A stretch of 64,000 nucleotides of DNA from Tigriopus japonicus (GCA_010645155.1 CM021312.1:7143489-7207488), one strand, 5' to 3'. Shown: positions 1 through 13,625, counted from the stretch's first letter. The notes: generated from the sequence alone by a model not told the origin. Translations and numbers: made by a program.

Positions 1-3000
1 GACCCTTTCAGGTTGAATGGCCTAAAAAGCTTCGAGGTTTCACAAACTTGGTACATTACCGAAAGAGCCATCCCAATCCTATTGAATGAGATTCGAAGAG
101 GCTCAAATCGTCGCCACTGTTCTTTCGATTATCCGAATGGATCCAGGAAGTCACCTTTCCTTTGGCCTTTTTCTCACTTGTGACAGATATATCTTCATAT
201 TACATCGTTAGGTGGTAGTACTTTCGAGGACTACTCAACGTCTTGATGTTCTTTGTTCCACTACGGTTCCATTTTATGAAGGCTAGAAAGATGGACCATC
301 CAAAGATTGTGTGGTCCGCTTCTTCGGCCTCATGTCCAAAGGACAAAACAATTCTGTGTACTGAAAGTGACATTAGAAATGAGACTTGGGGCGATAAAAA
401 ACGTATTATGGGCCTCAAGGAAACCTGGAACAACAGCCTCGACTAAGCCTCGAAACGCGGACGGTCATCCAAGTGTCGAGAATGGCTTCTTACGAGGGAA
501 AAACAATGCCAGTAAGGAGAAAAAGGGCTGGAATAAAGTTAGTCTTCACTCATTCACTTTATTGTCGACTGTTTTGACACCTGTGTACCGCCTTCAACGC
601 TTCTCAGCAATAGTTTTGCATTATCGGATAGTTCATTGGCACTCTTTACCTTACAGAAAGCGAAATTGAAAGTTGTTGGAACTTGGTATTTCCCTTTTTT
701 CGAGAGCACTTATTACTGTCGTTCTAATTGCTCTTATCCTGACATATGGGCTATTTAATTATCGCCCCCTTTTTTTCAGGGTTTCAAAAAAACGAGGGAG
801 GCTAGAAAAGATCTAACTCAAGAAAGTTAAAGCTAATTTTGGGAGCAACACTGACCAACTATTTTATCTGAGCTTGCTTCCCAGTGCTGCCCTCTTTTAA
901 TGGGAATCCAATAGCTCGTTAAGCTGATATTAACAAGAGTGACCCTCTCTCTTTATGCTGAATATGAGAAATTCCACTTGGATCATTAACATTTATTACT
1001 TTCGAGCTCCACGTGTTGCATGAATGACTGGAACGTGGTCAGTTCCAAAGTGTAAAGAACATTTATTCCCAGACCAATAATCCCAATGGGCGTACTCTGT
1101 GAAAGCCTCCCGGCTAACTCTTTTAGAAAGTTTGAAGGCCCTTCTTGTAGCAAATATGATTTGTTTCGACAAGATTCTCTAAAGTTGCTTCACCTTCTTC
1201 AGACAATTCAGAGGTTATCGACGGTGTGAATCTCTTCGCGAATCTCTTCGCACCATATTTTCCCCTTCTAACGTCAAAGCCTCATTCAATATTTCATTTC
1301 AATTTTGCCTTTCAACTGAACCAACGGACGAGGCATTTCGATTCCTTTCAAATGCAAAAAATCCTTTGAATCTTGCTTTCCAAGGCTAGAAATCAACTAA
1401 GTCCATGCTGTGAGCATGTAAATAGAGAGAAGAAGTTCACAGACTCACGTTGAGTGAGGCATTTTTGCATCCTTCCAAATGGAACACGGGCAAAGAGAAC
1501 GGAAGGTGTCTAGTTAACCTTCGACATGAATTTTCATCCCCCACACCAACTTCTGTCGAAGGCAAACATTTGACTTGGGAAAGTTGATTTCATTTGTCAA
1601 TCTTCGCCTTGTACTCTAGAGAGCTCCAAGAAGAGAAACGACAACGTTAGGCTTCCATTGTGGATCAATCTGATGAAATGAAGACCCCTTTCTTATGGAA
1701 TTCTGAGATTCCGGTCCCCTTTTTCACTGACGTCTTCAAATGAAGTGAGGCATTACATTTGACCCAAATTAATGTGAGTGATTGCTGGTGGGCGAAGTCT
1801 GGAGATTCTGAGGATCTCTTGACTCACTTGAAGTTTCAATCTGAAAGGTAAACATTCCAACGAAAATTGGATACGGGCAAAAATAGACCCAAGTTGAACT
1901 TGGAACAACCGAGGACCAACAAACAGGTTTTCCCTAGAACAAACTCGAACCATCTCACTTTTGCCTTCCTCATCTTTAATGTTTTGACCTTCGATGCTTT
2001 TTGTTTTGAGGGATGATCCTAGTCATACTAGCTTAAATGGCTAATTTTTCTCGTGACAAGTTTGGAAGAAGGATCCCTTGGGAAGAGTTCAGTCAACAGC
2101 GAAAAAGAAGTTTAAAATCCACAAAGCCGAGAAGTTGTTGTGAGTTTGGTCCGTTCTTTGAGAAATGTCCGTTGCCTTTTTATCTCATGAAGCCTGAAAC
2201 GACGATAGAAATGATGATGATGATGATGATGATGATGAAGATTGTCATGATTTTGGGAGCAGGGACCATTAGTTCGACGACTTTCAAGCTGAAAATGAAA
2301 CACCCACTCTCTCCATTTAACTTGGACAAGAACTTTGAAACCCGCTTGAGATTTGGGGCCACACACATACTCGTATATTTGATGGGAATTGAAACGTTCC
2401 AAAGATTAGAAACCTCACCGCAAAACTTCTTCCAAGTCAGACCAAAGTAAGATATCAGGGTCTGAGACCATGTGGTCTTTCGTTGGTTGGCTCGTCAACT
2501 TTCCTCAAGCCCACATAGTGTACGACAACTGAGTACGTATGCCAAACCAAGATCCATTTGGAACATTTAGCTCACCTTCAACACTTGGCCTCCAATTGGA
2601 ACCACCCTTGAGGGTTTAGATTTCTCGTCTGGGCGTGAATTATGACTTCCGTAGGGTGGAACTGCACCACGATTCATCATCATATGAGGAGTGTCATGGG
2701 GTTATGAAACCCTCCCAACCACGGACCAAAAATGAAGAGTTGGGCCAACTCACTGGTCTTGATTTTTATCAAGATTAATCCACCTCATAATCCCAATGCT
2801 GCATACGAGGCAATGAACGGGCTCGTTCTGAATTTTGGATCCTCGATCCTTATTCGTGGCTTTTTTGTGAACAAAAGAGGGAAACGGCTTGTATAATTAG
2901 GACAATGGATTTGGTTCTCAATCATCATTAAGTCACTTTGGAGTTCACTCAACAAACTTATGACCGCTATCTTTGTTCCATTTTCTTCACCTGCCCTTGG

Positions 3001-5686
3001 TCATGGTCGGCCATATCGAACCCACAGCCAACAACCAACCTTTAGGCCTTGAGACCGTACTTATCAATATTGATGAAAGCATCAATTCATTTACCTTACG
3101 AGCACATATTTCTCGATGAATACAGATATATCATTGATGAGCTCAAGACCGCCATGAAGGCAATCATTTGAAGGCCGAGCTCAAGGATGGAAATGTTCGT
3201 GATAAAGGGAAAAATATGACGATGTGGTGGTCCCTTCAGGTATGAGCACATAACAATGCATTTCCATGGAACAGATCCTTGAGCACTATTCCGGTCTTAA
3301 GGAGAGGAAAAAGGGGAAATAGAAAAGAAAACAACCACTCCCCAACAGCTCAAGTCCCTTTTCATCTTCATTCTTGGAGCATCGTTGAAGCAAACCTTGA
3401 ATCATCCTGCTTAGCTCAGCCTCGGTTCCCTTGAGGCCAGGAATCTACAAGTTCTCTCCGAGTACAGCTCACACAATACAGTAATTTATATGCCAGACCT
3501 TTCCAGATGCAAGCCAGCCTGGTTGGTTAGACACTTGGACAAGATGGACTGTGGTTCAAATGGTCCCATCAACGCATGGTTCCACCCACCGACCAGATGG
3601 ACCAGTTCCATGAATCTGATTTCGAGGCCCCTCCATCGCCACTTTCCTACCTCTTCGATGAATGGACAAGAGCGAAATCGTCCATTTGGCTTGGACTCTG
3701 GGACAGAGATTTTGAGATTTCCCCGAGGAGTTGGATAATGCCAATCGTCTTCCTCTTGAATCTTCTTCAAACCAAGGAGGAAGGTCCACGAACAGGAGAA
3801 AGAGACACACACAATCGGAGCTCCCAATATTCATTCCTTCAACAACTTGATTGGCCTGAAAAATCGTCAACCGAGATCTCAGGAAGAACGGGCACAAAAA
3901 CGAGGCTCATTCAGGTTTTGGCATCTGAACAACGACTCAGAGGCATTTGAAGGGGGAGTGGTGTAGAATCCAGAGTCTGTCCCATGAGAGGATTTAAAAG
4001 ATCGAATTTCTCCAAATTCCTCCCCATTGACGACACTCGTGTGCAAAAACAGGAATAAAGGATCAATTCATGGCGGTAATCGGAGAGCAACTGCATGATC
4101 AGAGCCAACTACGAGCTTTTCAGAGATTTCCATTAAAGATTTGAAAACCGTCTCGGTTCCCTTTTGGCGGATGGAACAAAAACAGATTCCACGCTGAAAA
4201 TCGGGGAACTTTCTTATTCTAGTATGTGTCTTTTGAAAAGTGGTCAAGTCGTAAAACGTGATCAAGCATGTTCCACGAACCCTTGGCGCGTCTACGAACT
4301 TGCAACAGAGATCATTTTTGATTCATGGAGCTTCAAGGGGAATAATCAGTGAAGGAGCTCCAAAGTGGAACTTAAGTCAGTTCCCTATAAATGATATAAT
4401 AGAAATTTCAAAAACACCAAACTTGGTTCGAAAGACAAGAAGATTTTGCTATACCAAGGCATGTCCAAGTCCAAACCAATCTCGAAAATGGCTAGTCCTG
4501 GTTCCAACTTGGATGGAGCACCGTTTATCTCCGCTACAAGTTGTCTGATTCTTCTGAAAGCACCTTTTGTCTCCAAAAGGGAATAAAAAAGTTTTCTACA
4601 TTTTCTAAATGCAACTTGGACAGATTTTCTGGCTTTAAACAGTTCCAAACGACGTGGGTTTCTCTCCGATGAGACCATCAAAATGTTCCATGAATTGGTG
4701 ATTTTCTCCATTTTCAATTTGGAGCCTCATCAACGCTTCAGGCAAATTGTCTTGATCAACTAGGTGGCAATATTTTTGTGTCAGCAAATCGATAGTCAAT
4801 CAACTGCCTGAGTTATTCCCAAAGGCAAAAATCAAATCATCTCCCGTATTGACTTCGTTCCAAAAGAATAGAAAAAACCTCATTGACCAGATAAGAACCG
4901 GATAGATGCAGTCGTACCACTACGAATGTTCAGATCTGCGTGAACTTCCATTTGTTCCACATTAGGAGGATGAGGATGGCACAACCTCGACCTCGAAAAG
5001 AGAGTCCCAAGCGATAAATTTTGATTACGCTCCACCTTAGCTTAAGTCTCTCAAACGTGACATCTCGTGATTAAACTGAAAGAACTTGGCCTGCTACTCA
5101 AAAACGATTGCGAGTGAATGTCCAGAGATGACCAAGAACACATGAAGCCATTCTAATTTGGCCAAGATTTATTCCGCACTTGATCAAAGTAGAAAGAGAG
5201 CTATTTGAGTCCGTTGTCAACACTCGGATTATTTATCCCAGAAGGGATTTCATATGGACAAGACAATCTCTTTTATCCATTCTCTCTTTCTTTCTTTCTT
5301 TCTCTCTCTCTGTGGTTTAACTGAAGGGAGAGAACGAATCCAAGTGACCGATATCAGAACCAGCATCGAGGAGAGCACAGAGAAAGAGATGCAGACAAGA
5401 TAAAACTGTCCACTTTTTTCTCCTGGAGAACAAATTTCCTTCTCCTTTTTGCCATGACCTGTTGGGATTGTTCCATTCAAGATGGTTCCGGTTGGTTTTG
5501 AATAACATTCTTGCTTATTCTCAGTTGAGTGGTTGGGCAAAATATTTCTTGTGATCTTTGTTTGATGGCATCTAGGCGGAAGAAGAACGGCTAAACTTGA
5601 AGCCAATTTCAATCCGATTGGACACCATTCGTCTTTGAGGGATAATCATGCTGTCCCAGGACATCAAATTGAGTCGTCAGTAGATT
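1..5686. other. Intergenic region, no gene recognised
   Basis: I found no exon-like or homologous coding segment on either strand. The open frames are short, overlap on both strands and resemble no family I know. The region holds a GAT/ATG trinucleotide run near 2210-2240, which inflates a spurious 137-codon frame, and a CTTT/CT run near 5285-5310. It is strikingly rich in the hexamer TGGAAC and its complement GTTCCA (see findings). On the minus strand an AATAAA lies near 5168-5173, about 0.5 kb past the stop of the dpr-like gene. It could serve that gene's 3' end. Confidence 0.5.
2210..2240. repeat. (GAT)n microsatellite
   Basis: Uninterrupted GAT/ATG trinucleotide run of about nine units, read directly. 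It encodes poly-Met or poly-His in short open frames on the two strands, a sign that those frames are not genes. Confidence 0.9.
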
Positions 5687-6799
5687 TCATCCCGGGCTAA
5701 CTAGTAACCAAATCCAGGGGCTCTGACTACTACTGTAAGCAGTGAGTACGATAATCCAGGTCCAAATTGAACCTTGTCTCGAGGTGGATTGGCTGTAAAT
5801 TGCCTCCGTGTTTTCGGCCTTGAGCACATGGACCGAGATTGTATCGGAAAGGCCGTACCGATGTCGCACATTCTCGGGCAAATGACGTAATCGACACGTG
5901 TAGTTGCCCGTATCCGAAGGTTGAGCGTTGTCCAAGTAGAGCACACTCACAAGAAAGCCAGTCTCTTCATCTCGACCGGTGTCGATCTTGACACCGCCCC
6001 GAGTTGTATCACGATTGAGGATATGAATCTGATCGGTGGTGGACAAGGTCAGGGCCTCCCACACCAAACTCGCTTGATAGTAGGGGGGTCTTCGAACCCG
6101 ACACACAATCTCGATGGTCGAGCCCGACTCGTAATGAAGGGCAGTCACGGGCTTGTGATCGCCATCGAGCAGATGCACAATCGGTCTGATCAGCTCGAGT
6201 CTGGACCACATCAAGGCAGGAGGGTACACCGAGAGTTGGCACAGATATCGGCCTTCGTCATGCCATTGCACATTCTGGATGCGAAGTCGGTAGTTGTTGG
6301 GAGGCTGAAAGTCGAGAATGAATCGGTTCTCGGTGGAATGTGGCCTGAAGCCTACGGTGAGCACCACTGGCATGAGACCCTCGTCTTTTCGGATCCATGA
6401 CACGAGGTCCTTCTCTAATGAGGTCACTTTGCAATTCAGAAGCACCTCGGCTCCCAATCGGGTGTGATACACGGTGCCATTCTTCTGATCGGGGAAGAAG
6501 GTCGGCGTGGGACCATTGGGATTGTACCAACTCGTACCCAGTTGAGGCTCGTGGAGAAATTTCGTGAGCGAGGAGACATTCGAACGAACTGCCAATGGCT
6601 CCGATGGGTTTTCTGGCATCCGATCATCCTTTTCTTTGCCTGAGGCCCGTCCTTGTTTGGGTTCCATGATGCGAGGATACCCTGATGACACGGAAGAGGC
6701 CTCATTTGATCCACCCGTCCCACAGACGTGCACCAAGATGATCCAGACCATCATGAATTTACTCACGAGTGGGTCTGATAACAAAAGTTTGACCTTCAT
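5687..6799 (-). CDS. dpr: Dpr-family two-Ig-domain cell-surface protein, intronless
   Basis: Complete 370-residue open frame with no intron. A hydrophobic stretch at residues 15-27 fits a signal peptide. Ig domain 1 spans about 105-205, with Cys123, the VSWIRK Trp135 and Cys187 in a DEGRYLC motif. The VLTVG motif a few residues after the Trp is typical of Dpr first domains. Ig domain 2 spans about 210-325 (Cys233, Trp247, DTGNYTC Cys302). The tail from 345 is hydrophobic (TWIIVLTAY, WIWLL), so a GPI-anchor signal or terminal anchor is likely. Dpr proteins bind DIP partners in neuronal recognition; that role here is inferred from family. Arthropod dpr genes usually have several exons, so the lack of introns is unusual. 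The first Met is used because it directly precedes the signal sequence. Family call is firm; the specific paralogue is not. Confidence 0.88.
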   Translation of the reverse strand: MKVKLLLSDPLVSKFMMVWIILVHVCGTGGSNEASSVSSGYPRIMEPKQGRASGKEKDDRMPENPSEPLAVRSNVSSLTKFLHEPQLGTSWYNPNGPTPTFFPDQKNGTVYHTRLGAEVLLNCKVTSLEKDLVSWIRKDEGLMPVVLTVGFRPHSTENRFILDFQPPNNYRLRIQNVQWHDEGRYLCQLSVYPPALMWSRLELIRPIVHLLDGDHKPVTALHYESGSTIEIVCRVRRPPYYQASLVWEALTLSTTDQIHILNRDTTRGGVKIDTGRDEETGFLVSVLYLDNAQPSDTGNYTCRLRHLPENVRHRYGLSDTISVHVLKAENTEAIYSQSTSRQGSIWTWIIVLTAYSSSQSPWIWLLVSPG

Positions 6800-7300
6800 C
6801 GTGGTGGGAACGCGACCATTTGGCAGGGTTTCAATTCTTCATCCTCAAAGCCCCATGACACGTCAGGTGATGCCAAACGGTGATCCGATCCATTGAACCA
6901 TCGCCCACTTGTTCCATAGGGTCTTCAGTCTTCACACATGTCGTTTTCAAAAAAAATCTTCAAAGTTTAGTTTCAATCTGTCCCGTTTCACATCATCACT
7001 TGTCAATGCCCGGGTCGGAAACACCGAACTTTGGAACGTGGAAATGGAACTGGAACGAGCTCCAAATGAGAATATAACCGTTACTGAAAGGGCTTGAACC
7101 TAGTGCAAAGTCGACGAGATGAACTTGCAACTGACCTCGAACGAGTTGGCACGAATAGAAAGAAGAGTCCAAGGTCAAAAATACCAGAGAGAGCCCATGG
7201 GGGAAAACTTTGAGAGAGGGCTTTCACTCGGATCATATGCAAACTGGACTTGGCTGTAGATGACACTGCGCCTTGTTTATGACCTGCATGGTAATCACTC

Positions 7301-7306
7301 TATATA
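7301..7306 (-). promoter_or_regulatory. Candidate TATA box upstream of the dpr-like gene
   Basis: On the minus strand the sequence reads GGGTATATAGAG, a good TATA-box context. It lies about 0.5 kb upstream of the dpr-like start codon, in the right orientation, with an initiator-like GGTCATAA about 25-30 nt downstream. Position and match are seen; promoter function is inference. An unseen upstream non-coding exon could place the true promoter elsewhere. Confidence 0.25.
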
Positions 7307-9639
7307 CCCTTTGACACCACAGGAAGTTTCGAACCTGGAACAACAATAGTCACACAATGAGATTAGCAACTGGGTTGGATTGGGAAACTCTGGTCCAAGG
7401 CAGTTGAACTCTTGGGAAATGTATGTCTTTGCGTGCCAGGTTGTTGGCTTTTTTGCCCCATATCTCTTAGGACAAGGCACACGCAAACATTCACACACAG
7501 CAGAGGCAGTTAGTTTTAGTCCTAGTAAAACAAGAAAGTGATTGGAACATGGATAAGGCCCAATGAGTGTGAATTGAATTCATATGGACCGAATGACGTG
7601 GTGATTAATTGCCGGGAATTCATGAAACGCTAAGCGTGGAAGCCTATCTTTGAGGTTTGAAATTAAAAAGAACCGTGTTTTTTTTCGCTGTTCCAGTTCC
7701 GAGTTCTTTTGTGAAGAAAAGGGGGATCATTTAAATTTCAGGATCGCATTGCTCGAAAATGGCCCTTCCCCCTGGATTTGATTGTGTAGGGGAGGTTCGT
7801 GATCGGCTGGTTCCATCCCAGTTGATCCTTAATGGGAATTTGGAACAATGAGCGAGTGACTGGATGTTATTTTCAGGAAATCAAACATTGAATTTCAAGT
7901 GGAACTCGATGGAACTGAGGCTTGCAAGTTAATGGAAAAATTCTGCGGGCGGATTTGTTCCACAACGAGACGAGATCCTTCGAACAAGTTGATTACGACC
8001 GAAAAGTTAGCCTTTCAAGGACAATAAAGAAAAAAAATCAAAGTGCTATGGTTTGTTCACGCATTTTCCAGACAGATCTGAATAAAGCTCTCTAGAGAAC
8101 ACGCATGCTGTCTGGTGTCCTAAAACTATTAAGTGCTTTTGGTTCCAATAGTAAAGTCTGAACTTTGGTTTGTTCCCAGAAAAGGCCGTCCACTTTCTTT
8201 CTTTCTACGTAGTCAAGGGTGCTTTTATCTCATTACAGGTACGCAAAGGGGACATACAGTTCCAAGTATCCTCTTAGATTGGTTCAGACTTTTTTTCCGG
8301 GACAAGTTTTACGGTCCAAGGTCTCGTATTACTTTCCTCTGCTATTGACCAGAGATATTCTTCCATTAAGAGGCCTCACAAGCAATGACTTACCGTTTTG
8401 TCCTTCAACGAATCTTCAAGGAAACGTGGAACACATTGGAACACTTTGCTCACACATTCAAATCCAATTCTGGCCCAGCTAAGTCTTGACAGGTTCGTCG
8501 AATCTTACTCTCGGATTCCTTTTGATATCTGAATAATTTGCCGACACGAGTTTCGAGTTGTATCAAAGTAGTCGGAATACGAATCTTTGACGGGTGAGAA
8601 ATTCTCGCTTTCAAGAAACAGCTCGTTGAATTGATCCAAAGTGCCGACTAGTCATCGACCGAGAACAACTGGTGTGGTTCCTGGTTCAAATCGACATTGC
8701 GTTTCAGTCTAAGAGCGAGTGAAGACGAGCTCCTCTACTGATCCAAAATCCCGAGCGAAGGCCAAAAGAGAGAGAGAGGAAAAAACGGCGAAGAGGAAGG
8801 CCAAAACAGCAAAGAGACGGGGATCGAGACCACATTGGCCGGATAGAAAGTTTACTCAGGTTCAGCGGCTCTGCGCTTTAATGTTAATTTTCTTAATTTC
8901 CAATTTGTCAGGGCCTGAACTTGAACTGAAGTATCTTCGTCGAGCTCCTTGAATCCCTGAGGAATGTTTAGGTGAGTTTCGTTTAGCCTCCAGAGGTCCA
9001 GATTAAGCCTCATGAAGGGGAAAATAGGATCATTTTCGTGGGTAATGGAAAGGCTGATTACCGAGTCTGGCCTCATTTATCTGCGAATGAAAGCGAGATC
9101 TTGGACGTTAAGCTGCTCAATGATGAAAGACAGTTTTGAGGTGGTCTTTGGGAATGAACTCGATTCACGCCATGACAAGCGACCTCCAGCTCAATTTGAA
9201 ATGAATTTCAAGTAGTCCGGGGATTCCCATAAGCCTTTTCAGAGGATAGACACATCTTTCTCATTCCGCTCACACTGACAAGTCATTCTTTGTCTGCTTG
9301 AAGATGACTTAGATAAACGATCCAGGTTCGAGTAAAGTAAAATATCCGATGGATATCATGATTTGAGGTGTTAAAAAATGCAAAAAAAACGAGCAAAAAT
9401 GAAAATGCAAAAAATGACCAGCAATGCAAAAAAAAATGTTAGAAAATTTATAAGGAAGCCAGAGTGGCCGCGCGTACTAATGCGTTCTTATAGAGTCCTT
9501 CAAGCGCAACCACTGAAATAGAAAACACGTGCAACCTTCGAGTTTTGTGACACAAAAATTTTGATTTTACGTGTCCAGTATTTATTGAGAAGTTCGAAAA
9601 TTGGTCAAACTTTCGTGTCAAGTTACAATTTTGGGAGCT

Positions 9640-9850
9640 GTATTAGTATGGTGACCTCCCAGTCAGCTGTTCGTTAAAGGACCGTACTGTATAAGAGCCG
9701 TGTGTAAGTGCTTCCCAGACGGCGTAGGTTCGAATCCTGATGGGGATCGGATTCAAGCTGTCGGGAGAAATCCTTGTTTACAGGGAATCGCATTCCTTGT
9801 AGCGGTAGTAGAAAGTCCGCAACCAAAAGAAAAAAAATCCAAAAAAGCTT
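9640..9850 (+). mobile_element. tRNA-derived SINE-like element, copy 1
   Basis: A perfect Pol III B-box, GGTTCGAATCC, lies at 9727-9737 inside a tRNA-like 3' half. It is followed at about 9777-9811 by a tail block (CAGGGAATCGCATTCC then TTGTAGCGGTA) and an A-rich end. The tail block recurs in the window at 28853-28887 (plus) and 17045-17075 (minus). The tRNA-like promoter, shared tail and A-rich end together support a SINE family. The A-box is not clear and the 5' edge is approximate. Confidence 0.6.
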
Positions 9851-12800
9851 CAGCAACAATCTAGAATTTGAAAAAATAAGGCCATAATGTGCCAACTGAA
9901 TGTTGGGCAATTGAAAATAATAAGAAATAAATTTTGCAAAGCTCTCCTGCAATTGAGATCCCCGACCACATTATCTGCTTTTGAAATATCAAAATAATAC
10001 AAATGAATGATTTTCACCTTCCCAGAAATTATGCACAATTCATAGAAAATATGACACATACCAAAAACCTTTGGTCAGACATCGAATGATCAGCATCTGT
10101 TCTCTCTCCTTAAAAATGTAGTTTAGCTATTGTACGCTTAAACAAATTGACATCTTGAATTGATAGTTTTACTTTTGTGGCAAAATATGACTCAATCAAA
10201 AGATGGGATGTAATTGTTATCTTTATGAAAATTGTTTTCTCCCCCTAAATTCTCAAACAAACCGTGAAAATACAAAACGATGCAAATAGAGCCAAAAAGG
10301 GCGTTTTGCATTTTTTTGCAGCTTTAAATATCATACGTGTAGATCTCCGCCTCTTCTTTGAGAAGGAACTCAAATATCAAAGAAACAATATTGGTCAAAA
10401 CTCGTTTTCGGGAGGGTCTTCAAAGCTTTCAAAAAGAGGTGTTGACTTCAATGATGGCCTTGAAAAGCATGTTTGGAATCTACTCTGGAAGACCAGGTAT
10501 CGGGTTACTCCTTTCCACACGAAGAACAACGCCAATGACACGAGGGTTGTTTTTCATTATTAATCACGCAACGAAGATCAAATTTGTAAGTAGTATGCTA
10601 GTAACTTTTAGTCTCGTTTGGCGAATAAAAACAAACTTTGCAATTTTCCTCCCTTTTGATGCGGAGAAACATCACTTTCGATTTCAGGGAAGGCCATTTA
10701 GAGTGAGAAACGGATAATTGACCAATTCAGTGAAAGTCCTTGAGCTAGCTATGTAGTTTTTCGGGGCCTTCAAAACAATCATATCTGAGTGTAATTGATG
10801 GTATTTGGTCATATGCGGATCTGCTCCATCCATTAGCTCATTTCTCATCGACTTCCATGTCAATTCTCCAGACCAAAAAAATATACCCTGGAAACTTGGG
10901 CCTTGTTCGATCAAGTTGTTGTTTTTCCCCAGAAACTTCCTGGAACGCAAAGGAAAAAAAACCTCTTTCAATTTTCAGTCAGGTCATCTGACCTCTTTTT
11001 CACCGTGTCTCTCGCTGAACACGATCAAAAGCGACAACAGAACCTACGGACGAAATTGTCTGATACCTAAAGACCTTGATGTGTTTCCCGCCTTCTGTTC
11101 CATTCCATGTTTGTTCCATTTGAGAAGGCGAGAACAATTCTGATGGTCTCTTTATGCAATACGTCCCTCAATGATGGAACACTCGTGTATAGAGGGTAGT
11201 GCGAGCTCCATAAACGATCAAATGCGTCATCAAAGAGTTTGGATTCGTTGTCAAACATTGGAGATCGGGACTCGGAAGCCCTACTACCGCCAGTTTGGCT
11301 TGAAATTTAAAGAATCCTTATCAGTTAAGGAACGCCAGATGGGATTGCATGGGTCCAGGTACAAGTTTGACGACTTTGAAATCTCGGCCAGTTTCCCACA
11401 CCTTCAGTTCCATTGCTATAGTATAGAAAGAAAGCATTGGTTTCAGCTCTTGGTTGAACTTGAGTCGGTTCAACACATGGCACATCCCACGTCGCTTGGA
11501 AAACTTTTGGGTTCTCAACCACCTGCACCAAAATCCATGTTAATTCCCTTGAGATTCGTCCCCTCGCAACGAACTGGTATTTCAGGCTCTGCTCTAGTAA
11601 ATGGGATTAGCGCTATTATTATAGCAAGTCAAGCTCTTGTTTTGACATTCGTGCATGCAAATGAAACATGAACTGATTACCATTACAATAACGTTTCAAT
11701 CAAGAAGCCTTCAAAGAGTCCTGAAGAGTGACAAAATAATCTACATGAAGGTTTTCCTCCCTCCATTCATTATAGAATGTCCAATTCCAAGGTGATGTTG
11801 GATGGATGGAGCGCTTTTTTCGTTCCATGTGGGAATTGACCCTGTTTTCGGGTTGCAGTTTCAGTGTTCATGATATGACAGTTAGCAATACAAGCTTAAT
11901 TAAAAAAGTGTCACGCTAAGGCCACCCAATGTCCGTACAACGAAGATGGGTGGTGATGACGCTCAAGACGATGATGATGATGAAATACTGAACTCCCCGG
12001 AGAGTGTTCCAACGAGCTTGTGCAAAAACGCGACTCCAGCAACAATGGAACAATTTCTGCATCCAAAAGATCTCCTCCTTGGGGGTGGGAAAACTGGGCT
12101 CAAATTTTGTTCCACTCAAACGCTTGGATTTTCTTGCACGTAGTTCCGGTGTCATTTGAAAAAGCATTTTGATTTCGGTTTGTTGAGCCTGACCTTGCGT
12201 GGGTTTTTGGAAACGTTGGAACATGGAGGGTTCAATTCAAAGAAAGACTGGTACCCTTGGGACCAATTCCATCAGAGAGCAAAGTGTGAGTCGTTGCCAA
12301 ACAATTATGAGGGTTTATTGGATAACTATTGCAAGAAATTGGATGATCAAAAAAAGTCAGCCAATTAGGTTGTTCCGCAGGATTTGCGAGGTGATTTGAT
12401 GCTCAAAAGCCGAAGAATAGTAATTGCAGACAGGATGGTGGGTTTGAATGCACATGACTTTCCTCTTTTTTAAAGAACGGCTGTCTTGCAAGTTTTTTCG
12501 TTTTCCTGAAAATAAACCAAAACTTTCCGTTTAATGGCCGGCAAAAAACGCATTGTGTATTTAATTGGAAAAGGTTTTTTTCAAAGCGGTAAGTTTCTCA
12601 AGACGTTTGAAAGGATTTTGTTAGAAACTGTCAGAAGATCAAAGTACTTAAGAGTCTTCTCAGCTCTTCATCTTTGTAGTTCACCGGCCGTGCTTTCATT
12701 TTAGTCAAAAAGCAATTTCATGACTATTACCAGACTAATACCTCCTCCTAGACAACGACGATATCGAGTATTTAATTTTTCAAATCAACTTTCAATAAGC

Positions 12801-13516
12801 AATTAAAAACAATGAAAAGGGAATCCTAACTTAAATAAGTCAAAAAATAGATTGATTTAAGCTCATGTGGAATTAGCCTTAGAAAGTGTATTAGCAAAAA
12901 TTTGGAACCTGCCTCAAAAGCCCGTCCTATTTTTTTTGACGTGAGAATTTGTAGATATTAGGTCGGTTGTTGAGGTAGTTTGAAGTATAGTAAAAGCATA
13001 TCTAGAAGCATAGAAGAAGCATAAAAGAAGCACAGGTGACGGAGTAGAAATAACCATGCTCGATCAAGTTTTACTACATAAGCTGCGTTTGTCAATGTCA
13101 ATGTGATGCAACGAGCACGTAGCTTTTGTTACAATACACACCCAAGCTTTGATGTTTAAATACTTTAAAACTACAAAAGCTTTTGACCATGATTTTTGTG
13201 TCAGAATTTGGGGCTTTTCACAACCAAGGACAGACAAGTGAGGTGCAAAAATTAAGTTTAAACCATCGTAGTACTTGATTTATATGTACAAAGTTCGTGT
13301 TTTCTGAAAAAGAAAAATAAGCCTTGTGATTAATGGTATAATATTTTTGATATTTAAGCCGCTAATTTCATAAGCTTTTGGTTTTTGTAAATCACTATTC
13401 ATATTAACCTTTAAGGCATTATTACTTGCCAGTTGTTGCATCGCTATTCTAAAATGGCAGATCTGTTTATTCTTCATCATTTTGAAAAGGCAAAAGGATG
13501 AAAGAGATTGAAAAAT

Positions 13517-13625
13517 TGTAATTGACATGTAATTGTAATCGAAGACAATTACATTTTCGGATAACGTAATTGGAATTAATTACATTTTTTGATGAAGTAA
13601 TTATAATCAATTACATTTTTCAAGT
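13517..13625. repeat. AATTAC/GTAATT repeat cluster
   Basis: Several spaced copies of TAATTACATTTT and its complement occur within about 110 bp, ending in CAAGTAATTGACCCAAC. It looks like a decayed transposon terminus with subterminal repeats. No partner end was found. Confidence 0.4.

Noticed and set aside
2037..2450. 137-codon plus-strand open frame
   Set aside because: It is built across a GAT microsatellite (nine Met in a row), has an equally open opposite strand and no family features.
6009..6530. Open frames on both strands overlapping the dpr-like gene
   Set aside because: They are shadows of the GC-richer real coding frame.
9680..9760. A true tRNA gene at the perfect B-box
   Set aside because: No acceptor stem or anticodon arm could be formed, and the downstream tail recurs elsewhere; a SINE explains it better.
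11171..11671. 166-codon plus-strand open frame
   Set aside because: No domain, no splice context, and overlapping open frames on the other strand; likely chance.
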